This document shows, in pieces, positions 1 to 6,462 of a DNA stretch of 26,374 bases. The position numbers and the translations under genes were made by a program. How positions within the stretch are numbered: the stretch's first letter is position 1; each line of letters opens with the position of its first letter. The DNA is from Ruminococcus sp. (GTDB lineage Bacteria > Bacillota > Clostridia > Oscillospirales > Ruminococcaceae). Where the stretch lies: the NCBI GenBank assembly GCA_017961625.1, contig JAGCWY010000047.1, positions 1 to 26,374 of the forward strand, given 5' to 3'. The notes beneath the pieces were generated by a model, which saw only the letters and a list, made by a program, of their open reading frames with translations, was not told the origin of the DNA and made no database searches.

Positions 1-189
1 GACTACAAATTCCTCCAGGCCAAGAGCTACGGCTACCTTCCCGCTTACACCAGAACACAGTTTACTGACGATCTGCATGAAGCCTTTGGTTTCAGAACAG
101 ATTTTGAAATCATCAAGAAGTCTCAGATGAATCATATTTTAAAACTTTCCAAGGAACGAAAAAACATTACGTCAAAATCTTCAAGTTGA
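1..189 (+). CDS. Transposase, C-terminal fragment (IS1634/IS4-like), cut by window edge
   Basis: The frame is open from base 1 and ends at TGA 187-189, giving 62 residues that start DYKFLQAKSYGYLPAYTRTQ and continue with LHEAFGFRTDFEIIKKSQMN. From memory, a (Y/F)(I/L)PAYTR segment followed by HEAFGFRTD is typical of the extreme C-terminus of IS1634-type (COG5421, IS4 superfamily) DDE transposases in Clostridia. The catalytic residues would lie upstream, outside the window, so I cannot say whether the element is intact. A strong hairpin follows 14 bases after the stop. The right boundary of the element is probably within the next 100 bases, but I could not identify its terminal inverted repeat without the other end. 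The coding frame is certain; the family assignment is recognition of a short tail only. Confidence 0.6.
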   Translation, partial: DYKFLQAKSYGYLPAYTRTQFTDDLHEAFGFRTDFEIIKKSQMNHILKLSKERKNITSKSSS

Positions 190-202
190 AGAAAAAATCA
201 AG

Positions 203-247
203 CGCCTTCCTTTCAACGTATCTACGTTGTTTGGAAGGCGTTTTGTC
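203..247 (+). terminator. Intrinsic terminator after the transposase
   Basis: CGCCTTCC (203-210) pairs perfectly with GGAAGGCG (233-240). Inside it, CAACGT (214-219) pairs with ACGTTG (224-229) around an ATCT loop; the two stems are separated by opposed TTT stretches. TTTT follows directly at 241-244. It lies 14 bases downstream of the transposase stop. An A-run at 190-197 upstream of the stem could give weaker function on the minus strand. Confidence 0.75.
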
Positions 248-333
248 TTCTTTAACTTCTGAATTTGGGATAATACCATTTCTATCATACCACATTTTTA
301 TCTTTTTTACAATATCAAGCGCGAAAAAAGTAA

Positions 334-358
334 ACAAAAAGCTGCCCGAAGGCAGCTT
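334..358 (-). terminator. Terminator of the hexapeptide-repeat gene
   Basis: Read on the minus strand, AAGCTGCC (358-351) and GGCAGCTT (346-339) form an 8-bp stem with a TTCG tetraloop, followed by a run of T (complement of the A-run 336-340). It lies 40 bases past the stop of the gene at 398-1063. The stem core is the same as that of the terminator at 2165-2190. Confidence 0.85.
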
Positions 359-397
359 CAAAGCTTACTGTTACGTTATATCTCTGCGGCAAGCCCG

Positions 398-1063
398 TCA
401 GTTCTTATGAACAATGACTCCGCCCGTCTTGTATATGCTGTCGGAAGGTATAACGCCCCTTACGCAGCTTGTGGGATATACATTGGAGTTACGTCCGATA
501 ACTGTTCCCGGATTGAGAACGCTGTTGCAGCCAACCTCTACGCAGTCACCCAGCATTGCGCCTATCTTCTTTATACCAGTCTCTATACGCTCATCTCCAG
601 ACTTGATAACAACATTCGTCTTATCCGACTTTACATTTGAGGTGATGGAGCCTGCTCCCATATGGGACTTATAGCCGAGTATGCTGTCGCCGACATAGTT
701 GTAGTGTGGAGTCTGCACATTGTCGAAAAGTATAACATTTTTAAGCTCCACAGAGTTGCCGACTACGCAGTTTTCACCTACAAGAGCACTTCCTCTGATG
801 AACGCGCCGTGACGCACCTCAGTGCCAGCGCCGATGATACAGGGAGCTCCGAGATATGCGGTGGGAAAAACCTTTGCAGTCTTGTGTACCCATACATTTT
901 CCGAAGGGTTGTCGTACTCGTCAGCGCTGAGAGTCTTTCCGAGTTCGATAATAAAGCTGCTTATTCCCTTAAGAGCCTCCCACGGATATGTGAATTTGCT
1001 TAAATAATCCTTTGCAGCTGTGTGAGAAAGGTCATACAGCCCGGATATTGTGATATTGTTCAT
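398..1063 (-). CDS. Left-handed beta-helix (hexapeptide repeat) protein, GlmU C-domain-like
   Basis: The 221-aa product carries imperfect hexapeptide repeats through most of its length (VWVHKTAKVFPTAYLGAPCIIGAGTEV, then GSALVGENCVVGNSVELKNVILFDNV, and near the C-terminus VGCNSVLNPGTVIGRNSNVYP), the signature of a left-handed beta-helix. The segment HYNYVGDSILGYKSHMGAGSITSN closely resembles the acetyltransferase region of bifunctional GlmU and NDP-sugar pyrophosphorylase-like proteins. No nucleotidyltransferase domain precedes it, so it is a stand-alone helix domain; a sugar or sugar-nucleotide acyltransferase role is an inference. The frame stays open to 1123, but that ATG lies inside the -35/-10 region of a consensus promoter. 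ATG 1061-1063 has AGGAG ten bases upstream; ATG 1067-1069 (two codons earlier) is the alternative. It is monocistronic, with its own promoter and terminator, and divergent from the SGNH hydrolase. Confidence 0.8.
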   Translation of the reverse strand: MNNITISGLYDLSHTAAKDYLSKFTYPWEALKGISSFIIELGKTLSADEYDNPSENVWVHKTAKVFPTAYLGAPCIIGAGTEVRHGAFIRGSALVGENCVVGNSVELKNVILFDNVQTPHYNYVGDSILGYKSHMGAGSITSNVKSDKTNVVIKSGDERIETGIKKIGAMLGDCVEVGCNSVLNPGTVIGRNSNVYPTSCVRGVIPSDSIYKTGGVIVHKN

Positions 1064-1102
1064 TTCCATTCCACTCCTGATATTCATTATATTGCACATA
1101 TA

Positions 1103-1131
1103 ATTATACTCTCCATACAGCACAATGTCAA
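1103..1131 (-). promoter_or_regulatory. Consensus sigma-A promoter for the hexapeptide gene
   Basis: On the minus strand, TTGACA (1131-1126) and TATAAT (1108-1103) both match consensus exactly with a 17-base spacer. Predicted transcription starts near 1096, leaving a short leader of about 30 bases to the ATG at 1063. Confidence 0.85.
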
Positions 1132-1168
1132 GAATTTAGCCGCTATTTATTCAGCAGCTCTTCCTTGC

Positions 1169-1197
1169 TTTACATTTCACGGAAAATATGGTAAAAT
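1169..1197 (+). promoter_or_regulatory. Sigma-A promoter for the SGNH hydrolase
   Basis: TTTACA (1169-1174), a 17-base spacer and TAAAAT (1192-1197) lie about 48 bases upstream of the start codon at 1245. It is back-to-back with the minus-strand promoter at 1103-1131; the two -35 boxes are 37 bases apart. Confidence 0.75.
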
Positions 1198-1244
1198 ATT
1201 AAGTGTGCGGATATTCCGCATAAAACACAGGAAGTGCAGATAAA

Positions 1245-2165
1245 ATGATTAGAAAAATAATAAAAAAAGCAAGAGTACCTGTTATACTCCTGTTTTTTCT
1301 GCTGACAGCTATGCTGTCATTTATACTAACCTCATCACTGAGAAAGAACATGAACGAAAGAAGTCTCGCCGGAAGTTATACTTCAGCAGCTGTTAACGAC
1401 GCAGCTGATGTACTGTGCTGTGAACTTACTTCCTGCCCTGCGGGAACCTCAGAGTTGCGGACAACAGTAAAAACCACTGCCGTCACAACAGTCTCAGCTA
1501 CCACAATAGTCACAACTTCTGACAATGCTCTTGCTCCTGACAGATACGTTGGCACCTCGCCAAACAGTGCCTTTTATCAAGAAAGACTATTTACCGCAGG
1601 TGATTCCATTGCCCTCGGACTTAAATACTACGGATTTATACCTATTGAACACAGTATAGCCGGAGATTCCGTATCCATGTGGAATCTTGCGCATTTCACT
1701 TTCACTATGGGTACAGAGGAACTCGGCCTTGTGGACGCTGTTGAATACGCCAAGCCTAAACTGCTCTATATGTGGCTAGGCATGAACGACGTAAACCTCA
1801 ATTCTCCCGGCAAGTTCATAAAGCGCTACCGTGAGGTTATAGACGAGATAAGGGAGCGTGTACCCGGTATAAATATCATCGTTGCCGCAATAACTCCCGT
1901 AGGCTCCGGATGCAGAGTAGTAAAAAACAGTATCATACGTGATTACAATGCCGCGCTCATAGAAATGGTTAAGCGGATAGACTCTCCCGACGTATACTTT
2001 TTCGATGACTATTCCGTGATATGCGACGATAAGCTCGAGCTTACAAGCGGCTACAGTTCAGGTGACGGGATGCACCTTTATATCCCCTGCTATACGGATA
2101 TAATGACTGCACTTTTTGATTACCTTGATACTACCGATATAAAAGTAAAACTTGAAACCAATTGA
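1245..2165 (+). CDS. Membrane-anchored or secreted SGNH/GDSL-family hydrolase
   Basis: The 306-aa protein begins with a basic stretch and one hydrophobic segment (about residues 11-30), fitting a signal anchor or signal peptide. A Thr/Val/Ser-rich linker (about 67-95) precedes the catalytic domain. The SGNH blocks are visible: FTAGDS with nucleophile Ser121, a Gly near 140, WLGMND with Asn181, and DGMHL with Asp274 and His277. The family covers esterases, lipases and carbohydrate deacetylases; the substrate cannot be read from the sequence. With the low-complexity linker it probably acts outside the membrane on cell-wall or plant polysaccharide esters (inference). AGGAAG lies ten bases before the ATG. 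The gene is monocistronic and its stop codon overlaps the terminator stem at 2165. Confidence 0.85.
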   Translation: MIRKIIKKARVPVILLFFLLTAMLSFILTSSLRKNMNERSLAGSYTSAAVNDAADVLCCELTSCPAGTSELRTTVKTTAVTTVSATTIVTTSDNALAPDRYVGTSPNSAFYQERLFTAGDSIALGLKYYGFIPIEHSIAGDSVSMWNLAHFTFTMGTEELGLVDAVEYAKPKLLYMWLGMNDVNLNSPGKFIKRYREVIDEIRERVPGINIIVAAITPVGSGCRVVKNSIIRDYNAALIEMVKRIDSPDVYFFDDYSVICDDKLELTSGYSSGDGMHLYIPCYTDIMTALFDYLDTTDIKVKLETN

Positions 2166-2190
2166 AAAAGCTGCCTTATGGCAGCTTTTT
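2165..2190. terminator. Bidirectional terminator between SGNH gene and hisE
   Basis: AAAAAGCTGCC (2165-2175), loop TTAT and GGCAGCTTTTT (2180-2190) form a perfect 11-bp stem with a T-run in both orientations. It serves the convergent SGNH gene (plus) and the end of the his operon (minus). Confidence 0.92.
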
Positions 2191-2191
2191 A

Positions 2192-2530
2192 TCATGTGTT
2201 CTTGTCTACCTCATGAAACTTCTTGAGGTTGCCTATTTTCTCGTTTCTCTCGTCAAGTACCTTCTCAATGTCCGACCAGTCAAGTCCCTGATTTGCGCAA
2301 AGCACCATTACATGGTAAAGAAGATCGTTTATCTCGTTCTTGAGCTCGTCGTTGTCACCGTTCTTTGCAGCAATAACAGTCTCTGTGGCTTCTTCGCCAA
2401 CCTTCTTGCATATCTTGTCAACGCCCTTTTCAAAAAGATAACAAGTGTAGGAATTCTCAGCAGCTGTACCGTTCTCTAACTGCTTCTTCCTTTCCTTAAT
2501 TACTTCAAAAATTTCCTGATATACTGTCAT
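2192..2530 (-). CDS. hisE: Phosphoribosyl-ATP pyrophosphatase HisE
   Basis: HisE hydrolyses PR-ATP to PR-AMP and pyrophosphate, step 2 of histidine synthesis, in the cytoplasm. The 112-aa length is usual. Family motifs are clear: SYTCYLFEKGVDKICKKVGE, then EEATETVIAAKN with the metal-binding acidic residues, then the helix LKNEINDLLYHVMVLCANQGLDW. It is the last gene of the his operon. Its ATG shares one base with the hisI stop (TAATG) and has GGAGGAG just upstream, so translation is probably coupled. The bidirectional terminator follows directly. Confidence 0.96.
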   Translation of the reverse strand: MTVYQEIFEVIKERKKQLENGTAAENSYTCYLFEKGVDKICKKVGEEATETVIAAKNGDNDELKNEINDLLYHVMVLCANQGLDWSDIEKVLDERNEKIGNLKKFHEVDKNT

Positions 2531-2880
2531 TATTCATTCTCCTCCGTATTGTATATTTCATTGAAAAAGCAGCTGTAGCTTCCTGTATGGCAGGCAACTC
2601 CTGTCTGCTCAACATTTACAAGCAGTGTGTCGTTGTCACAATCGCCGTATATTGATACGACCTTCTGAAGGTGTCCTGAGGTCGCGCCCTTGTTCCAATA
2701 CTCCTGACGCGAACGGCTCCAGAACCATGTATAGCCTGTTTCAAGAGTTTTTTTCAGACTCTCCTTGTTCATATACGCAAGCATAAGAACTGTTTTTGTA
2801 TTGACCTCATAGCATATCGCAGGGATAAGCTCGCCCTTTACAAAGAATTTGTCAAGATCGTTCAAATCTATCTTTATCAT
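2530..2880 (-). CDS. hisI: Phosphoribosyl-AMP cyclohydrolase HisI
   Basis: HisI opens the adenine ring of PR-AMP to form ProFAR, a zinc-dependent step 3 of histidine synthesis. At 116 aa this is the monofunctional form, separate from HisE rather than fused as in enteric bacteria. Visible family motifs are MLAYMNKESLKKTLETG, TWFWSRSRQEYWNKGATSGH, then GDCDNDTLLVNVEQ and ACHTGSYSCFF with the Asp and Cys metal ligands. The start overlaps the stop of the upstream ATPase gene by one base (TAATG), with AGGAGG inside that gene's 3' end. Confidence 0.96.
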   Translation of the reverse strand: MIKIDLNDLDKFFVKGELIPAICYEVNTKTVLMLAYMNKESLKKTLETGYTWFWSRSRQEYWNKGATSGHLQKVVSIYGDCDNDTLLVNVEQTGVACHTGSYSCFFNEIYNTEENE

Positions 2881-3626
2881 TATATCTCCTCCTTTTCTTC
2901 AAATAGATGATCTATCATCCGCATAGGATCATCCATAAAAGCTTTCATGACTGTATATGTCTCGGTGTTTTTATATTCTGTCTCATTGATTCCACTTTCT
3001 GTTAACTCAAATATTACAGAATCCGGATATGCAAGAATAATTGGCGAATGAGTCGCTATTATGAACTGACTTCCCTGCTTTACAAGTTCGTTTATCCTTA
3101 TTAGCATTGACATCTGACGTGACGGTGAAAGTGCGGCTTCTGGTTCGTCTAGAATATACATTCCGCGACCTGCAAATCGATTCATAACCAGTGAAAAGAA
3201 ACTCTCTCCGTGAGACTGCTCATGTAGTGATACACCGCCGTAGGCTCTTAAAAGTTTTCCACTTCCACCATCTGCTTCATCAAGATACGATGCAGCATTG
3301 TAAAAGCTTTCTGCACGAAGAAAAAAACCAGTTTTCGGACGTTCAATTCCACGAATAAGCTTTATGGCATTGTGAAGCTCCGAATGTGTTTCCTTTGTGG
3401 TAAACGAATAATTCAGTGAACCGCCCTCCGCATTGAATCCGTACTTCACTGCTATGGCTTCAAGTAGAGTGGACTTTCCCGTACCGTTCTCACCTACAAA
3501 ATAAGTTACAGGTCTTGGCAGTTCCAACTCTTCCATTTGGGCAAGACTATTCACAACAGGAAGTTTCGCGGTATATCCAAGCTCTTTTGTGAGTTTTTCA
3601 AGCTTAATGCTTCTGATGTAGTTCAT
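2880..3626 (-). CDS. Stand-alone ABC-type AAA ATPase (COG3910-like) inside the his operon
   Basis: The 248-aa protein has a complete ABC-class ATP-binding fold: Walker A GENGTGKST (about residues 45-53), a signature-like HEQSHGESFFSL (about 134-145), Walker B with D-loop YILDEPEAALS (about 157-167), and switch histidine in IIATHSP. There is no membrane segment and no long coiled coil, so it is neither a transporter with its own permease nor an SMC-type protein. Single-domain predicted ATPases of this type (COG3910, from memory) are common in Firmicutes and have no settled function. The gene sits between hisF and hisI with one-base stop/start overlaps on both sides (TGATG upstream, TAATG downstream), so it should be co-translated with them. 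Nothing in it suggests a direct role in histidine chemistry. Confidence 0.85.
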   Translation of the reverse strand: MNYIRSIKLEKLTKELGYTAKLPVVNSLAQMEELELPRPVTYFVGENGTGKSTLLEAIAVKYGFNAEGGSLNYSFTTKETHSELHNAIKLIRGIERPKTGFFLRAESFYNAASYLDEADGGSGKLLRAYGGVSLHEQSHGESFFSLVMNRFAGRGMYILDEPEAALSPSRQMSMLIRINELVKQGSQFIIATHSPIILAYPDSVIFELTESGINETEYKNTETYTVMKAFMDDPMRMIDHLFEEKEEI

Positions 3627-4381
3627 CAGCGTACAATAACACCTTTATCACGGCAATAATCCTTGACTTCACCGACTGTAAGTTCCTTGAAGTGAAAAAG
3701 TGAAGCAGCAAGAGCAGCTGTTGCTCCGGTCTTCTCGAATACTTCATAAAAGTCGTTTATCTTTCCGGCTCCGCCGCTGGCAATAACAGGTATGGAGCAG
3801 TTGTCGCATACAGCCTTAAGCATGGGGATATCAAAGCCTTCCTTAGTTCCGTCTGCGTCTATGGAATTAAGACATATCTCACCTGCTCCAAGCTTTTCAA
3901 TAGTGTGTACCCAGTCGATAAGGTCGATTCCCATATCCTTTCTGCCGCCGTTTATATATACCGTCCATTTGTTGTCGGCTATCTTCTTTGCATCGATGCC
4001 TACACAAATGCACTGGCTGCCGAATATATCTGCTCCGTCTTTTATGAGCTGAGGATTCTGTACAGCCTGAGAGTTTACGGATACCTTGTCCGCACCAGCT
4101 CTCAAAGCCTCGCGGATATCGTCAACTGTCTTGATACCACCACCTACTGTAAGCGGTACAAATACCTTTTTCGCCGTATCTCTTACAACGTCAAGGAAAA
4201 CTCCGCGTCCCTCAAATGAAGCAGTTATATCATAGAATACTATCTCGTCAGCGCCCTGTTTGTTGTACTCCTCAGCGCACTCAACAGGATCGCCTACGTC
4301 GCGTACTCCCTCAAAATTTACGCCCTTGACCACCTTGCCGTTTCTTACATCAAGGCAAGGGATGATTCTCTTTGCGAGCAT
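3626..4381 (-). CDS. hisF: Imidazole glycerol phosphate synthase subunit HisF
   Basis: HisF is the cyclase half of IGP synthase. It uses ammonia delivered by HisH to convert PRFAR into IGP and AICAR. The 251-aa (beta/alpha)8 barrel has the N-terminal AKRIIPCLDVRNGKVVKG with catalytic Asp11 and the second catalytic Asp130 in CVGIDAKK. The phosphate-binding motifs VPLTVGGGIK and IPVIASGGAG are both present. AGGAGG lies seven bases before the ATG. Its partner hisH lies about 2.7 kb upstream, separated by hisA and four other ORFs. A 21-base gap separates it from the unknown gene upstream, and its stop overlaps the ATPase start. Confidence 0.97.
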   Translation of the reverse strand: MLAKRIIPCLDVRNGKVVKGVNFEGVRDVGDPVECAEEYNKQGADEIVFYDITASFEGRGVFLDVVRDTAKKVFVPLTVGGGIKTVDDIREALRAGADKVSVNSQAVQNPQLIKDGADIFGSQCICVGIDAKKIADNKWTVYINGGRKDMGIDLIDWVHTIEKLGAGEICLNSIDADGTKEGFDIPMLKAVCDNCSIPVIASGGAGKINDFYEVFEKTGATAALAASLFHFKELTVGEVKDYCRDKGVIVR

Positions 4382-4402
4382 TATTCCGCCTCCTTTTTAT
4401 TA

Positions 4403-4954
4403 TCACAGCCACCACGGACTGTAGTCGCTAAACAATGTATCCGATAATTCACCATTGAAGATAAAACCAAACCTCGGTTCTTTCATTGCAGCGACGTAAA
4501 GCTTTTTCATTGTTATGTTCCAGACATCTTCCGCTTTTGTATTGAGTTGCTCAAAAGCCTTGTCACGTCTTTTTTCCCAGCCTTCCATGACTTCGTAATA
4601 GCTCATGCATATCTCTCCCATTACCTTTTCTCTGTTTTCCTCAAGGAAACAATCAGAATAAAGGTATTCCGCAAAAGTCGGAAAATTCAGGAGCAGAGAA
4701 AAGAAATCCTCTGCATTTTCGGCTATTCTTCCTGCAAAGCCTTCATAATTGATATAGCCGACTGTTCCGTCACTCAAAAGCAGAAAATCACAGCCATCAG
4801 CCGACCTTCCGATGACTTTACCATCAATACTTAGCTTTATGCCCATACCTTTCCCGTCGTATTCTTCTGGTTCAGACAGGAAACAAATATCTGCTGTATT
4901 TTCAAAATATTCGCTAAGTTTTACGTCTTTTGATATTTTTTCAAAAACATTCAT
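4403..4954 (-). CDS. Unknown cytoplasmic protein (weakly SUKH/SMI1-like)
   Basis: I do not recognise this 183-aa protein firmly. It is acidic, with no signal peptide or membrane segment. The middle part (DGCDFLLLSDGTVGYINYEG, then AGRIAENAEDFFSLLLNFPTF) has the rhythm of SMI1/KNR4 (SUKH) immunity-like proteins, a short beta-hairpin followed by a helix running into FFSLL; this is an impression, not a match. The C-terminal half is helical, rich in Glu, Lys and aromatics, ending DYSPWWL. The frame extends to ATG 5002, but that would overlap the preceding small gene by 41 bases. ATG 4952-4954 has GGTGAT upstream and starts 7 bases after that gene's stop. It ends 21 bases before hisF. Confidence 0.65.
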   Translation of the reverse strand: MNVFEKISKDVKLSEYFENTADICFLSEPEEYDGKGMGIKLSIDGKVIGRSADGCDFLLLSDGTVGYINYEGFAGRIAENAEDFFSLLLNFPTFAEYLYSDCFLEENREKVMGEICMSYYEVMEGWEKRRDKAFEQLNTKAEDVWNITMKKLYVAAMKEPRFGFIFNGELSDTLFSDYSPWWL

Positions 4955-4961
4955 TGATATA

Positions 4962-5144
4962 TCACCATTTAAGATTTTCGGCGATGATAAATGTCTGTCC
5001 ACACTCTCTGAGGTCTATCTGCATATTTTTTAGATCAACATCTCCGCCGTCTGTCCAGACGATAAGCCTGTCATCACTTGTTCTGTCCAATATATCTGTC
5101 CTGAAAGAAACTCTGCACATATCAATTACCTCTTTAAGATCCAT
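4962..5144 (-). CDS. Small unknown protein
   Basis: This is a 60-codon frame in line with its neighbours. From ATG 5144 there is only a distant AGGAAG and a stop codon almost immediately upstream. An in-frame ATG at 5118-5120 has GAGGT seven bases before it and may be the true start, giving 52 residues. The product MCRVSFRTDILDRTSDDRLIVWTDGG... is soluble and acidic, with an apparent beta-rich core and no motif I recognise. The gaps to the membrane protein gene (20 bases) and to the next gene (7 bases) fit an operon member. It could also be the remnant of a longer protein, because the N-terminus looks abrupt. Confidence 0.5.
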   Translation of the reverse strand: MDLKEVIDMCRVSFRTDILDRTSDDRLIVWTDGGDVDLKNMQIDLRECGQTFIIAENLKW

Positions 5145-5164
5145 CGTTTACATCGAGTACTTCC

Positions 5165-5731
5165 TTAAATATTGTTTTTCATTACTCTTACTAATATAAC
5201 CACTACACAAAAAATGATCTCAGCTATAATTATAAACATTTTCGACTTTTTCAGTCTTACTTTGCTGTCAACAGCCAGAAAAGCTCCTATTATTATCAAT
5301 AATGACAAAGTCTGAAAATTCCGTATGGGTATGCCGAATGTGAACATTCTCGTCTGATGAATGACACAGTGCGCCCATATGGTGTAAAACACTGCCCAGA
5401 ACAGCTTCATAGCATCAAGGGCTGCAATAAAAGTCATTCTGATAAAACTGTCATCTTCTGCGCTCAGCTTTTTGCTGGTATTTTTGATCCTTCTGGCTGC
5501 TATTCCTGCTAAAGAAAAAATTCCCACAAGTCCAAAGCCTGCCATAAACGGAAAGAAAGCCAGCCATTTGGAAGTGTAAACATCAAATTCATTGTCCTCG
5601 CCGTAATGTATACCTATCTGTTCGGGAAAATCACTGTAAACAGAAATCATATACAAAAAATATACAGTCAGCATACCGAATGAAATGATATTTACGGCAA
5701 TATTAAGCTTTTTAAAAGCCTTATCACTCAT
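5165..5731 (-). CDS. DUF1648-like integral membrane protein
   Basis: The 188-aa protein has about five hydrophobic segments (around residues 9-30, 56-78, 102-124, 138-155 and 165-184 from this start). The extracytoplasmic stretch between the first two contains FPEQIGIHYGEDNEFDVYTSKW, matching the pattern I recall for DUF1648 (Pro-x2-Ile-x-x-His-(F/Y)-x-x-(D/E)-G-x2-(D/N)...SK). Family members are small bacterial membrane proteins, some linked to bacteriocin or antibiotic resistance (SdpI-type proteins carry this domain); no function can be assigned here. A TTG at 5743 is in frame, but ATG 5729-5731 is preferred and overlaps the end of hisA by 8 bases. It opens a block of three non-his ORFs between hisA and hisF. 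Confidence 0.7.
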   Translation of the reverse strand: MSDKAFKKLNIAVNIISFGMLTVYFLYMISVYSDFPEQIGIHYGEDNEFDVYTSKWLAFFPFMAGFGLVGIFSLAGIAARRIKNTSKKLSAEDDSFIRMTFIAALDAMKLFWAVFYTIWAHCVIHQTRMFTFGIPIRNFQTLSLLIIIGAFLAVDSKVRLKKSKMFIIIAEIIFCVVVILVRVMKNNI

Positions 5732-6449
5732 TTGAATACTCAATTGCTTCTTTAAGATTCAATGTTCCCTTGTATATGGACTTTCCGCAGATAGTACCGT
5801 AAAGTCCCATTTCCTTGCAGGCAACGATATCGTCCATAGTATGAACTCCGCCGCTCGCTACTATATTGGCTCTGCCATCTGTAGCGTCTGCAAGCTTTCT
5901 GAGCTGCTCACGGTTTACTCCCGAAAGAGTACCATCCTTTGAGATATCGGTGAAAATGAAATACTTAACACCTGATTCTATCATCTTGTCTGCAAGATCG
6001 ATGTAGTGTACGTCGGAGCTTTCGAGCCACCCCTCTGTCGCAACCATCTCGTGCATTGCATCTATTCCAACAACTATCTTTTCACTACCGAATTTCTCAA
6101 TAGCTTCACATACGAGCTTAGGATTCTTCAATGCGACCGAGCCTAGGATAACTCTTGTGATACCCATGTCAAGGTACTCTTTTATCGTTTTAAGGCTACG
6201 GATACCGCCGCCCAGCTCAACTTTAAGGTTAGTCTTTTCGGCTACATCTGTGTATATCTTTGTGTTAACGGGTCTGCCCTCCTTGGCACCGTCAAGGTCT
6301 ACCATATGTATCCACTCTGCTCCTGCTTTCTCGAAACTTTTTGCTGTTTCAAGATAATCAGAAGCCACTTTTTCAACCGTGGAAAAGTCGCCCTTGAACA
6401 GACGAACACAGTTGCCGTCCTTTATATCAATTGCGGGAAATATTAGCAT
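5724..6449 (-). CDS. hisA: ProFAR isomerase HisA
   Basis: HisA isomerises ProFAR to PRFAR, step 4 of histidine synthesis. From ATG 6447-6449 the product is 241 aa, the usual length, and starts MLIFPAIDIKDGNCVRLFKGD with catalytic Asp8; the second catalytic Asp130 is in VVGIDAMHE. Phosphate-binding loops VELGGGIR and IVASGGV are present, with TDISKDGTLSG between them. The frame is open to 6500, but GGAGGG five bases before 6449 and the barrel's first strand fix the shorter start. It lies 13 bases after the unknown 190-aa gene and overlaps the membrane protein gene by 8 bases. Confidence 0.96.
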   Translation of the reverse strand: MLIFPAIDIKDGNCVRLFKGDFSTVEKVASDYLETAKSFEKAGAEWIHMVDLDGAKEGRPVNTKIYTDVAEKTNLKVELGGGIRSLKTIKEYLDMGITRVILGSVALKNPKLVCEAIEKFGSEKIVVGIDAMHEMVATEGWLESSDVHYIDLADKMIESGVKYFIFTDISKDGTLSGVNREQLRKLADATDGRANIVASGGVHTMDDIVACKEMGLYGTICGKSIYKGTLNLKEAIEYSNE

Positions 6450-6462
6450 ATATGCCCTCCAT

